Shown here in pieces: positions 1 through 10,869 of a DNA stretch of 64,000 bases. This DNA is from Excoecaria cochinchinensis (lineage: Eukaryota > Streptophyta > Magnoliopsida > Malpighiales > Euphorbiaceae). Position numbers and translations under genes: made by a program. Location: positions 9,230,501 through 9,294,500 of the forward strand of contig CANTUQ010000050.1 in the NCBI GenBank assembly GCA_947683425.1, in the 5' to 3' direction. The notes beneath the pieces are model-generated. The model was not told the DNA's origin. It saw only the letters and a list, made by a program, of their open reading frames with translations, and did not search any database. The first letter of the stretch is position 1, and each line of letters begins with the position of its first letter.

Positions 1-374
1 ATTATTATACAAATATTAGTAAATTTGAAATTGATTGATCAATTGATAATAATATATGTAAACTTGAAATTTATTGATTTGTATAAATATTAGTAAATCC
101 AAAATTTATTAACTGATTGATATTAATATTAAGAAACTTAATGTTTATCCATTGATACAAATATTAATATAATAAAATAATAAACTTGAAGTTTACTAAT
201 AATTGAATAACAATTTATTGTTTAGCATGACCGATTTGACCATTCCCAAACAATTATAATGCATAAATTATTGAAAATTTATATATATATTTATTAAAGA
301 ACGAGAAGTTTATTTAATTTAATTTAAGAAATTCACATAAACTACTTGTTTTTAAGAAATATTACTAAAGTATC
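1..374. repeat. Direct repeat, left copy (partner at 61241-61648)
   Basis: AT-rich sequence that matches 61241-61648 almost base for base in the same orientation, apart from scattered substitutions and a block of about 34 bp present only in the right copy. Internally it is a loose tandem of units resembling TATAAATATTAGTAAA followed by TTTATTGATT. The match stops at the edge of Copia-A, so the right copy shows this insertion site empty. No coding capacity is seen. Confidence 0.85.
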
Positions 375-808
375 TAAAGGGAAATAATAAGAATAAATGG
401 AGGTAGCAACGGAATTGATACCTACCTCTTGTAGCACGTTAATTTCGTTGCGGAAGCGACACAAGAATCCCCTTTTATTTGGTCACCGGTCTGACTTTTA
501 CCCATCTGACTTTTACCCATTCAGAATAAGAGCAACTAGATCATAATTTAAAAACCCCTGAAAAATTAAGACAGAAAGCTTGTGAGTGGGAACAAGCGGC
601 CTTACGGCGTATACGTTTTCTCGTTGCCAAATAATGAGATCTCTCATTTATCTATAGAGATCAAGAAGGCTAGAGACTTATCCCTAGTCTAACTCAGAAT
701 CCTTTCTGAGATAGAATTTGATTATTCTAATCAGATTGAATTACCCATTTCAATCTGGATTGGAATTCAATCCATTATAGAGTTATGGGCATATCCCAGC
801 TCTATAAT
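375..808 (-). repeat. 3' LTR of Copia-A
   Basis: Matches the 424 bp LTRs of Copia-E throughout, including the segment reading CGTATACGTTTTCTCGTT and the end beside a TCTCACTCGCAC purine tract (minus-strand reading GTGCGAGTGAGA). The inner boundary is known to within a base or two. No second LTR of this copy is in the window. Confidence 0.8.
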
Positions 809-2544
809 ATCTCACTCGCACATAATGGAACACATTCCATTTATAATCTTCAGTTATACAGGCTAATAGATTTTGTGTGATCAGCATACCTCGAGAGTAC
901 TATTGCTATACACATGTTAGGGATATATAGCTTCTCGAAAAAGGCGATCCTTTTATTTCACGTATGCCTAACCCTAGACGACTTTCTCACAATCATTGTT
1001 TTAACTCATGATCTCATAAAATATTTTTCGTGTTCACTATTATATTTCTACTCATAGAAATGATAATAGACATGTCGGTGAACCACGAACTCTTATGAAT
1101 GTAATCAAAAGGTTATCTTCCCCTCTTACTATATGCCATCGATCATGATTCAACTCGCTTTCCTAGTTAGATTTTTCAGGCCTAAATTTTTCCCAGACCT
1201 CTTGAAAACTAACCAAGCTAGCCACATTGAACCATATTTCAGGAATAAGTTAAGGGTTCTAAGGGTCGAAATATAGATATGGTCTCACAATAGAAAAAGT
1301 TGAGATCAATAGTATTAAATTTTCATCCCTTTGGTCACTTAAGCACACATGGTATAAAACATGTGTTATGGTGTTCTTTCATTCCCTCAAAGGAGCGCAT
1401 GTCTTACATTTTGAAAATGTGAATATGAAACACCATACAGAAGTATAAGATTGCAATGCACCGAAGCACAAGGTTGCAATGCACCGAAACACTCAACTTT
1501 AGTCCGCTTACTTAAGGAGTACTTTTGGCTTTTAAGACAAAACATGGTAGTTACACATAACTGACCATCGGATTCCACACGATCCTTATTTGGATCTCAA
1601 TCCAAAGCATACAACCTCATGTATGACTTTATCTTGCACCTTAACAAGACTAATCTTGTAATTTCTGCAAGACGACACTTTTATTTTGAACAGGCTGTCG
1701 AGCATACTCATTTGTTCAAAAATTGCCTCATCTTAGTTTTTGCCAACTCATTGACAAAACTAAGATAAACACCCTTGTGAGTGGGGTACTTATCTGTCTG
1801 ACATGGTCAAACTTAAATAAATAACAGTAAGTGTTCACACATTAAACATTTACACTCATGTATTGCCATCAATAAACTTTATTATTATTCATAAATAATA
1901 ACGTTAAGGGATTACAAAAATAAAGTTAGTACACATCAAATTCTACGCAAACCCTGAATCTAATGTGTCTTTTAAACACATCTTTCGTTACAGGTTTAGT
2001 CAACGGATCTGCAATCATCTCATGCATAGATATGTACTATAAGTTCACATCTCCCCATGCAACAACATCTCTTATATAATGATACTTAATGTCGATATGC
2101 TTAATCCTACTATGAAATTTCGGATCTTTCGTGTAAACTATCGACGACTGACTGTCATTATAGACCGTCACTAGTTCCTTTGAGGTAGTTACTCTTAAAT
2201 GGTCCATTAACCGTTTTAGCCAAACTGCCTCTTGTACTGCAGCTGCAGAAGCTACAAATTCAGCTTCTACACTACAAAAAAACAGCGATTTAGCGACTAA
2301 TTAAATGTAGTAGCTAATTTGCGACTAAATTGCGACTCAGTCGCAAAATCATATTTTTTTGATATGAATGGCAATTTAGCGACTAAATAGTGACTGAATA
2401 TGAAATTTAGTCGCTAAAAATTGGCGCTTTTTTGCGACAGATATTAGCGACAAAATTTTAGTCGCTAAATATTAGCTACTAAATTTTAGTCGCTAAACAG
2501 AAATAAAAATTTTGCGACCAAATAGTGACCGAACATGCAGTCGC

Positions 2545-2930
2545 TATATATATCATGTATATGTGTATATATATATATAAAACCCTTTCTGTCTCTCTTT
2601 TCCTCTCCCTCCCTTCACCCATCCTCTATCTCTCTCGGTCACTTGGCTTCGCATAGATTTGCACCGCCTCCATGCCGACCACCCGGATCGGATGCTCCCG
2701 TCGCCGACTCTCGCTCCCCTGCCGCCCCCGCGCTGCTCTCTCTCTCTTCCCCGCGCTCTGCTCTCCACCTCTTCCTCGCGCACTGTCTCTCTTGGTCGCG
2801 CCTCTACCGTTGCTTAGATCCCGCCGTTCGCCGACAACGACGAGGAGATCGGAGGCCCCCAGATCTGCAGATCTACAGATCTTTAAGGATTGGGAAGTCG
2901 GGGTACTATAATTCTTACTAATTCCTCTTA
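2545..2930 (+). other. GC- and pyrimidine-rich 5'-UTR-like segment inside the CACTA element
   Basis: A CT-rich, locally GC-rich block (CTCTCTCTCTTCC, CCGCCGTTCGCCG and similar) in an otherwise AT-rich element. Short frames are open on both strands only because of composition, and none resembles a known protein. It looks like the promoter-proximal or 5'-UTR part of a captured gene, upstream of the exon fragments at 3010 and 3272. Its source gene is not recognised. Confidence 0.4.
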
Positions 2931-3009
2931 ATTTCATTATTTTGTTTATTTTTTTTCCAAATGCTCTTTTATGTTTAACTTTATTTTTCTTTCTTTCTTT
3001 TGAGTGTAG

Positions 3010-3321
3010 GCAAGATGCTATAAGTAAATCAGAACGTAAATTTGAGAAGAAGCTGCAGTTTTATGCTAGTGAGTGTTCTTTTCTTTCTTGTATTCAGTGA
3101 CTTTCAGTATTTATCCTTCATTAATTGTTGAGTGGTTGAATTTCTAAGTTTATAGTTTATTAACTGTTGATTATTCAAGTATGTGATCATATGGATGCTA
3201 AGAATATACATGCTGTTTAATCAGATTTATGATTGACTTTCCAAAGGTTTTATGTATGTAATTTTATTCAGGGGTTAGCGATACGATGGCTGGATTAAAT
3301 GCTCAGAATTCTATTACTAAG
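3010..3321 (+). pseudogene. Captured two-exon gene fragment (possibly SLX9-like)
   Basis: Two exon-like pieces, 3010-3068 and 3272-3321, with AG acceptors, a GTGAGT donor and a GTAGGA donor, and matching phases. Joined they read QDAISKSERKFEKKLQFYA then RVSDTMAGLNAQNSITK. This resembles, from memory, the N-terminal region of a small basic plant protein annotated as ribosome-biogenesis SLX9-like (pattern KFEKKLQFYxKVRDTVASLxAQKAITK). The family name is tentative; the exon structure is seen directly. There is no obvious start codon or continuation, so it is a transduplicated fragment. Confidence 0.45.
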
Positions 3322-4524
3322 GTAGGAATAAACCTTTTCACCTCTTTCACTTTATTTATGCCATAAAATGAACTCTCTTGTTGTAGTTATAGTGTTAAAA
3401 TTTGGTGTTTGTTGAAACTTTTATAAGAGGAAGAATGAAAAATATGTTGTGTTACTATGTATCTTCTTGAGATTTTGATTGCCTGTGCTACAACTCAAGT
3501 TGGAGAAGTTTTAATATATTGATACTATAGTTGTTATGGAAGTATATATAACAGATGGCTTTGTGCAATCACTTTTTTGCCCAACCTCAGCTGCGTTTTG
3601 ATCGGTGAGTCTTCTCTCTTTCTTTTTCTGTTCGGCCAAACAGATGAAATATGCGTTTTTGTTATCTCGATTAACTCATTGCTTGTATATATCAGTTTTA
3701 TTTGTATTTTGCTTTTCTACATGTAATTTTATTTTGTGAATGTCAATAGTACCTTTCAGAATTTCTATGATTCGTATTGTCTATTCTTATGTTGTGTGAG
3801 GATTCAAATTTTTGCTTTCTAGTTGATTCAGATCTAAATTTGGATTTTTTATATTTTGAAACAACATTCAGATGGAGGCAACCATTTCTTGTGAAATTCA
3901 GATAATTCTTTGGGTAGGCAGATCGAGTATTGAATTTTCAAATGCCTACTTTTGAATGAAATAACGGTTCTTTTTCCCACTTTTTTCTTTTCTTTATCCG
4001 TTTCTTGTAGTTTTTGCTGAAAAAGTAGTGCATATTATGTTGTTTATGGCATACAAAATATTTCCTTTTCTCCACTTATTGATCTGGTGCTCAATTGTAC
4101 TTCCATGAATAGGATCGTTTACTCTGCAAGGTGCTTTAAACATTAGATACAAAGTATAATATACATGAAGAAAGAGAACAGAGAGAGCACAAATGTTAGG
4201 GGGCCAATCTGATGAGCCTCCATTCATTTTGTTACTTTGTGCAATCACTTTTTTGCAATTTTATTGCATATTGCCATTGACAAGTTAGTAAACCATCAGC
4301 TCCCTATACTTTTGCTCAATAATTTAATAACCAAGTGTTTTGAATAGCTAGACATTAGTTATTTTCTGCATTAGTGAAATGTTATTTTCTAGAATTGAAT
4401 TCATGTATATAGTTTGTGATATTCTAGTTCATATTGTTTAAAATTCCATCATTAAAAAGTAGAAAATATTTTTGTCTGGACTGCTGATTTTTTTTCCTTT
4501 TTTTTTCTTGTTTTTGGTGGGCAG

Positions 4525-4606
4525 GTTCTAATCTCATAGATAATGAGGATAATTTAAAGCTTGCACATTTTGGGCTTGCCAGATCATTCTCAAATGAGCA
4601 CAATGT
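4525..4606 (+). pseudogene. Captured exon fragment of a CDKC-type cyclin-dependent kinase
   Basis: After a polypyrimidine tract and AG acceptor the sequence reads SNLIDNEDNLKLAHFGLARS then FSNEHN. Plant CDKC kinases (CDK9-like, which phosphorylate the RNA polymerase II tail) have SNLLIDNEGNLKLADFGLAR followed by SFSN at this point. One Leu codon is missing, and the DFG aspartate that binds Mg-ATP is His, so it could not encode an active kinase. The piece stops within the activation loop. It is a transduplicated exon carried by the CACTA element. Confidence 0.8.
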
Positions 4607-4975
4607 TATTTGATTTTATGCCTTTATTCAAGTCTAGACTCAATATCAGTCTGGACCAATAAAGTATGAAATTATAGGCAACATCTATTGTAATTTATGT
4701 ATATTTATTTTAATTTAATTTTACTTAATATTTATTAGGAACATAATATGAAAATTGATGTATGTTATTTTTTTTATTTTATTTAAATGGTTTTATTTTG
4801 TTTAATATAAGTTCGATTTTTGATCTATTCAGTTACATTTAAAATCAAACCGAATTGATTATTTGTACCCACTTAATTGTACAATTTAATATATTTTTAT
4901 AATATTATATTTTTAAATTAATAATATTGTTAATAATATTGGATAATTATTAATTATATAAATTAAATTTTTGAT

Positions 4976-4978
<3 letters not shown>

Positions 4979-5008
<30 letters not shown>

Positions 5009-5024
5009 TTAATAATAATAATAA
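4979..5024. repeat. (AAT)n microsatellite
   Basis: A near-perfect run of AAT units with one ATT interruption, inside the CACTA element just before its right subterminal repeats. Confidence 0.9.
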
Positions 5025-5956
5025 AGAAATTAATAAAAAAATTAATAATTTTGCGACGGAATAGCGACGAAATATTTTGTCGCTAATATTTCTTTAATAT
5101 TCCCACGACTAATTTATGTGTTATTTAGCGACGAAATTTTTTGTTTTTAGCGACGAAATTTTCTGTCGCTATTTTTAGCGACTGTTTATGTTTTAGTCGC
5201 TAAATTTTAGCGACGGCCGTATTTGCGACATTCCGTCGCCCCGTCGCTATATTTAATTAGCGACTAAAATATCAAAATTAGCGACGGAATTTTTCGTCGC
5301 TAATTGGACTTTTTTTTGTAGTGCTATTGTCGATAAGGCTACACAGGTTTGTTTCTTACTACTCCATGAGATGGCACCCTTGTCAAGTAAGAATATGAAA
5401 CCTGAAGTGAATTTCCTCTCATCCACATCTCCAGCCCAATCAGCATCAGTGCATCCTCTCAAATGCAGATCCTTGCCTTGATAACAGAGAGAATAATCTG
5501 TTGTACCTTTGAGATATCTAAGTATCCTCTTAACTGCTTTTCAATGTGTTTCGCCTGGGTTAAATTGATATCTACTTGCCATGCCCACTGCACAGTAAAT
5601 ATCAGGTCTTGTACACATCATATCATATACAAGACTACCCACGGCACTGGTATATGGAACGTTTCTCATACATTCCACTTCTTCTGGCCTTTTTTGACAT
5701 ATTTCTTTGCTAAAAAACTGATTCTTGGCAATGGGACAGTCTATGGGTTTCTAGTTCTACATATTGAATCATTCAAGGACTTTGTTGATATATATCTCTT
5801 GAGAAAGAGATAACAACCTTTTCGAACGATCTCTTGAAATCTTAACTCCAAGAATGTAGTCTGCATGACTCATATCCTTCATTTCAAAGTTGGACGATAA
5901 CCAATTTTTGATTTGATTTACGTACTGTTTGTCATTTTCAGCTATTAGTATGTCGT

Positions 5957-6480
5957 TGTAGACATCGGGTCCTGAGTCAGTCTAGATCAGAGTTACCCAA
6001 TGATGATAAATTGCCTATTCACGGGCAAGGAAGTTAAAAGTGATGATTTTCTTGTCAAATTTGTATTTTAGAATAAAAAATAATAAAAATATTTTAAAAA
6101 TTAATTTTAAAAAATGGGGTTTAAAAATTGTAGTTTTTTTTAGTTAAATTTAAAATTAAAAAAAAAATCGCGAGGGTCGACGCGCGGTAGCGCGCAGGCG
6201 CTGTGCGCGCGCCAGCGATGGCGATCGACGCCCGTCTGGCGCACTGACGAGCGCCGGTCGCCCCTGTTCTGCTGCAATTGGCCAAATTTCTTTTTTTCCT
6301 TTTTTTTCTTCATTTTTTGACCTTTTTCAACCTATTTTCCAGGATTTTGATGGTTTTATTCCTTTTTTACACCCAAATTAAAGGAATTTAATTAAAAATC
6401 CTATTTTCTTCCTTAAATGTAGATTTTTTCCATTTTTATTGATTTAAGTTGAAAATTTGAAAGGGAATTAGGGGGGAATT
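5957..6480 (+). mobile_element. Partial Gypsy-type LTR
   Basis: Starts TGTAGACATCGGGTCCTGAG, which matches the start of the solo LTR at 50447-53336 read on the minus strand (TGTAGACACCGGGTCCCGAG). The next about 50 bp stay similar (both contain TTACCC(A/G)ATGAT). As in that LTR, an A-rich stretch then leads into a CG-rich block (6170-6250, full of GCGCG). The right end could not be found and no gag-pol follows, so this is a truncated LTR abutting the broken end of Copia-A. The end coordinate is approximate. Confidence 0.6.
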
Positions 6481-7302
6481 CATTTTTGGCATAAAAATTT
6501 TTATTTTCTTCTTCTCCAAAAATTCTCTCTACACCATTTTTACATCTTTTTCTCCAAATAAAATTCTTAGGTTAAAAATTCAATTTTTAATCTAGAATTT
6601 TTCTTGAAACAAAGAAAATCATTCTTTGTTCTTAAGATTGGGATTTTTATTCAATTATAATTTTTTAAGACAAAGGAAATTATTTTTTTGTTCTTGAAAA
6701 TTAAATTTATGTTCTTCTTTTTAACAACTTTTTTCAATAAATATTCTTAAAACAAAGAAATCAATTGTGTATTTTATTTTACTTATAATTTGATTATATC
6801 TAACTCAAAAAAAATCTGAATTAAAAGTTAATTAGGAAAAAAATAAAATGAAGACTGAATATAATAAATTAAAATGTTAAGGATCGAAAAAACATATTTC
6901 TTCCTTTATGATCATATATTTGTCATGCCATTAATCCACAAGGAATCAATATTTTTTTTCTCAAATATTTTATATAATAATTTCATAATTGTATAAAAAA
7001 ATTGATAGAGGGAAGGGAAATATGTACTTTGAAGGGAATAATTTAAAAAAATAATTGAATTGAAATGAAAAAAGAATTTTGGAATAATGGTTGAGACTGT
7101 AGACTGTCAATTTTAACCTAAGCCCAAAAATTTCATTCAACTGGTCCAAATAAAAAATTGCCCGTTTCAGCCCGTTTAACACCAACCCGTCAAAAACTGA
7201 ACCCGTTTAAGGCATTTTACAGGTGCCCAACGGGCCTCCATGTCCCCTTTTCATTTTAACCTTTTCTAATGAGAAACTATCATCTTTTCACTTTAACTTT
7301 TT
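6481..7302. other. Unassigned AT-rich sequence
   Basis: Homopolymer-rich sequence, possibly continuing the partial Gypsy LTR. Around 7160-7235 there are GCCCGTTT and CCCGTTTAA motifs and a piece reading CAGGTGCCCAACGGGCC, reminiscent of hAT-element ends, but no matching partner end was found. No gene is seen. Confidence 0.4.
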
Positions 7303-7484
7303 GAAGAAATTACACAGAATGTCACATTTTTAACTTTGTTTTCAAAAATACAACCTTTTTTTTTACAGACTTTCATAAATATCATTTATTTTTAGAAATA
7401 CAACTATTTTCTTCACTCTTTTCTCTCCCTGCCGTTCTCACTCTCCTTCTCCTTCCCTTACTACTTCCGTCTCACCAGAAAGAA

Positions 7485-7661
7485 ATGAGAACGTTTGATG
7501 GAGACAGTTGGGGAAGAGAAGCACAATACAGGAAAAGAAGAGTGGATGATCTTCTTCTACAAGGCGTTGATGGTTCTTCTTTCAAGAAGCTATCTTCTGG
7601 AAAATATGCGTGTCTTGTTTGCTCTCACAATCCAATTCTTGATTCTTCTCTCATGCTCTCT
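7485..7661 (+). pseudogene. Captured first exon of an SCNM1-like (sodium channel modifier 1) gene
   Basis: ATG at 7485 follows a CT-rich leader. The exon encodes a start like MRTFDGDSWGREAQYRKRR, then VDDLLLQG, then KLSSGKYACLVCSHNPILDS and LMLS, ending exactly at a GTAGGT donor. SCNM1 proteins have this layout: a KRRVxDLL segment and the first half of a C2H2 zinc finger (here CLVC); in animals the protein is a U12-type spliceosome factor. The finger's two histidines would lie in the next exon, which is not present. The sequence after the donor is intron-like and later exons were not recognised. Confidence 0.75.
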
Positions 7662-9550
7662 GTAGGTATTATCTTTTTCTTTCTCTCGTCATTTTATTCT
7701 TCCTTGTTTTTTCCTGTAATTTCGTCATTGATGGATCATTCGTTTGTCATAAGACTTAAACGATCAAAATTTGTGACAATTTCATTCAAATTTGGCTCCA
7801 AGTATACAGGTCTTGGGTTAGAAATTGCTGAATTTCAAACCCTAGTGGATTTATATTGTGATTGACGATGCTTCCCTTTTTAAAAAAAAAAAACGAAATT
7901 CCTTATTTAAGTTGTGGTTAGGTTGTTATGTGATGATTAGGTTCATGATGCATTTTATAGAACTAGATTGCTTTTGAATAATACCGAGAAATTTCGGTGA
8001 ATTAATCTTCATTGGTGTTGTTTACCTGTAATAGTTAGTTGGCTTGCCTGAGCTATATTGATTTTCTATTCAGACGATATAGTTTTTTGATTGTGGAAGT
8101 ATTTGTAGGGTAGATGCATTGCAAAGGATCACGCCATCTTAATACCTTTATTGTTGAAAACATTATTTTGGTAATCTATATTTCTCTTTGTATGTTTCAG
8201 AGTTTTGAGCGAGTTAATAATGGCTTTATCAAGAAAGCCTAGAAGGACAAATCAACATCTAGCATATGATAATATGGTGACTTTGAATAAAAATGGGGAG
8301 AATGCTACCAAAAGCAAACCAACAGGTGAGTTTTGCTTTGAACAGAGGCTCGCTTTTTTTTTTAATTAAATTGTACACATTAAGATGATTTTCATATTTA
8401 GTATAGGTATCTTATTTTTAACTATTTTAATTAAAGTTTGCTTCTAAGAGTTAGTTAACATTTTATTAAAAATTTGATTTGGGAACCATCTCTAATTTAT
8501 GACCCTTTGGCTTGAACAGAAGAGAAAGTTGTGTGACATGTTAGGGTCACAATAGAGCAAGAAAGAGCTCCAGCATTTCTACAGGGCATATTGTAAACAT
8601 GGGAAAGATTGGGCGAAGTTCAGTTATGTGTATTTAGTATTGTAATACCAAATATAAGCTTCTTTTCATGGCAACCACATAGGTTGCTATGATCCTACTC
8701 CTTGAATTTAATCTATTGTTGGGTTCAAGCCTATTGTTTTATTGGCCTCATAATGTTATTTTCTTATTTCCTGTCTTTATTCCTTTCTGTTTCTAGATTG
8801 CAGCATCAGTGCATGACTGATCTGCGGAAATAGTAGAAGCTCTTTATACTATGAATAAAAAAGAATTGATTTTGACAAACCCAAGTACACAATGCAGTAT
8901 ATCTTGATTTGTGAAGCTTCTAGATACATACATATATTGATTACTTTGTCAATTTCCTTTATTCATGTGCTCTGCTATAAATCTGAATGTGATTTGGGAG
9001 GGAGGCAAGAGTAACCAAGTTAGAGATTATACAGGTAGACAGTCCGCGGGTTGTTCTACCCCTTCTGGTAGCAGCATGGTGGACATGACAAGTGATATGC
9101 CATCATTAGCTGCTACCCCTGATATGCCACCAGGCCCAACACACATACACCCCATCTAAAATTAACATAATTTGGTAGATAAAATTAGTTAATTACTATA
9201 AAAGTATCAATTAGGAGGGCACAATAAGTCACTCATTATCATCTTATTTGATGGAAGTTCTGCTGGTTGGTTTTGCACGAATAGCAAATACTTAAATCCG
9301 GACAATAAACAGGGAATGGTTTTGAAAAGTTGAGGTTTATGAATAATATTTATCTTCTTTCTTCAAATAGCATTTCCCTCTGGTTTGATGCAGGTGAAAC
9401 ATTGTATTTCGTAGAGAGTGCTTGATGTTTTACTGTGCTTAAAGCAATTGAAGAAATGATGGCAAAAATGGAACCTACACAGCCACTACCTAGCATAAAC
9501 GCGGCACTCAAACTTGTTTTTCTATCATTTCAAAACACCAAACATGTAAA
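7662..9550 (+). other. Intron-like sequence and unrecognised exon-like pieces within the MULE
   Basis: An exon-like block at about 8202-8326 has a TTTCAG acceptor and GTGAGT donor. It can be read as ALSRKPRRTNQHLAYDNMVT, a protein I do not recognise. A second piece near 8965-9159 reads RDYTGRQSAGCSTPSGSS and is also unassigned. These may be further captured exons or later exons of the SCNM1-like source gene. No complete gene is present. Confidence 0.35.
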
Positions 9551-10170
9551 ATTCCATTTATATAATATACATCTAATATTCGCTTAATATACATATAATA
9601 TACATCTAATATACACATAATATAAATCTAGTATACAAACAATACACAACTAATATACACACAATATACATCTAATATAAGCACTATATACATCTAATAC
9701 ACATCTAATATAAACATAATATACATCTAATATACGCACAATATACATATAATACACAACTAATATACTTGTAATATATATCTAATACACATCTAATATA
9801 CAGACAATATATATCTAATACACGTATAATATACATTTAATATACGCATAATATACATATAATGCACATCTAATATACATATAATATACATCTAATATAT
9901 ATATAATACACAACTAATATACGCACAATATACATTTAATATGCGCACTATATACATCTAGTATATGGACAATATACATCTAGCACACATCTAATATATG
10001 CACTATGTATATAGTATACGCATTATATACATGTAGTACATATATAATATACACACAATATACATTTAATATACATCTAGTATACGCACTATACACATCT
10101 AGTATATACATATACATATAGTATACATATAGTATATACACAATATAGTTACGCAATATATATCTAGTAT
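9551..10170. repeat. AT-rich minisatellite, about 12-13 bp units
   Basis: Some 50 imperfect copies of units such as AATATACATCT and AATATACGCAC in direct orientation. The array contains almost no G. It runs straight into the captured calreticulin exon at about 10171, so an open frame on the minus strand passes from the exon into the repeats. This frame is not evidence of a gene. Confidence 0.9.
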
Positions 10171-10869
10171 ACGCACTAAATTTCTTTTGATTAACAAAAG
10201 CAGAGAGAAGCTTAATATAACCACCTCCGCACTCAATATCCTGCTCAAATTTTATCAAATATTGGACAACCAATGTTCTATTCTTGTTGCTAAACTCTTG
10301 TATCTTTTGCAGATATTGCAAAATGTTTGGCATCACCAGTTGCCTGAATACCTACAAAATATCCATATCAAGTGTCAAACAACCTATTTGCTAGCAAGTG
10401 AAAACGAGACTCAAATCTTGCAAGTTGTTATTAGTAATAGTACATATAAAATATCACAATTTAAGAAACTGCTAAAATGTTTGAAGAACAAGCTAATCAC
10501 AAAATTTCCAGCTTTTGTGCGCACTAAAATGAGAACTTTGTTCCCTTGCATATCTAAAACCATTTGATGTTTGCTCAAGCTTAATATTCTCAACACTGAA
10601 AGTACTTTTAAGCGATTGAGACATAAGATTATAATTTAGCAAGAAAGGTCCAAACTGATCATTACTATAATACTATAAAAATGGGTACACAGTTTCAATT
10701 AAAAAAAATATTCGTTTTGAAATTGAACCAAAAACAGAAATCATTAATGAGAGGATACCTTTATCATCTGGATCTCCAGACCACTTCCCAGCTCTATGTT
10801 TGAACAAGAATGCCTTTCCTTCACTTCTTTTCCAATCAGATTTAACTCGGCGAATTTTCAACCCATCTT
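10171..10869 (-). pseudogene. Captured two-exon fragment of a calreticulin-3-like gene
   Basis: Exon piece 1 (about 10759-10869) encodes IRRVKSDWKRSEGKAFLFKH then RAGKWSGDPDDK. Piece 2 (about 10171-10351) encodes GIQATGDAKHFAISAK and, after a frameshift, EFSNKNRTLVVQYLIKFEQD then IECGGGYIKLLSAFVNQKKF. These are consecutive exons of the calreticulin N-domain, a lectin chaperone of the ER; the NQKKF form resembles plant CRT3 rather than CRT1/2. The splice between them is in phase (AAAG donor side, GT acceptor side). A frameshift lies inside piece 2, and the exon breaks off into the minisatellite after QKKF. Signal peptide, P-domain and C-domain are absent. A transposon-borne fragment. Confidence 0.85.

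Larger units (their letters stand above)
2270..5323. mobile_element. Non-autonomous CACTA (En/Spm) transposon carrying gene fragments (Pack-CACTA)
   Basis: Starts CACTACAAAAAAA and ends TTTTTTTTGTAGTG, the CACTA terminal inverted repeat, with the 3 bp target duplication CTA at 2267-2269 and 5324-5326. Both subterminal zones (about 2285-2535 and 5050-5320) carry many copies of TAGCGACGGAATTTT or TTTAGTCGCTAAA in both orientations, as expected of subterminal transposase-binding repeats in this superfamily. No transposase is present. The interior holds spliceable-looking gene fragments with intact GT-AG sites. The unoccupied site is visible in the related element Copia-E near 54299. Confidence 0.92.
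375..5956 (-). mobile_element. Copia-A: truncated Ty1/copia element interrupted by a CACTA transposon
   Basis: A copia element read on the minus strand and closely related to Copia-E at 49546-60601. It keeps the 3' LTR (375 to about 808), the 3' internal region, and the end of pol (RNase H and part of RT). It stops at 5956, so the rest of pol, gag, primer site and 5' LTR are missing. A 3054 bp CACTA element sits in the RNase H region. The LTR edge starts TAAAGGG where Copia-E has TGAAGGG, so the terminal TG/CA rule is broken by mutation here. The insertion site after GTATC is confirmed by the empty right-hand repeat at 61648. Confidence 0.85.
1950..5956 (-). pseudogene. Copia-A pol remnant (RT C-terminal part and RNase H)
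   Basis: Minus-strand RNase H and RT sequence in two pieces, 5327-5956 and about 1950-2266, separated by the CACTA insertion. The upper piece encodes TDADWAGDVDERKFTSGFIF and ISWSSKKQTCVALST, the copia RNase H core. The lower piece matches the RNase H end of Copia-E. Frameshifts and stops are frequent and the reading frame ends abruptly at 5956. It is non-functional. Compared with 53985-54950 of Copia-E it is collinear, which fixes the site where the CACTA element entered. Confidence 0.8.

Noticed and set aside
2535..2937. Overlapping open frames of 76-128 codons on both strands
   Set aside because: Low-complexity Ser/Pro/Arg-rich translations in a CT-rich block inside the CACTA element; no family resemblance.
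9551..10170. Regularly spaced short repeats, considered as a CRISPR-like array
   Set aside because: Units are contiguous 12-13 bp AT repeats with no unique spacers, in a plant nuclear context.
9980..10176. Minus-strand Tyr/Ile-rich protein tail
   Set aside because: Translation of the AT minisatellite; only the part above about 10171 is real (calreticulin) coding sequence.
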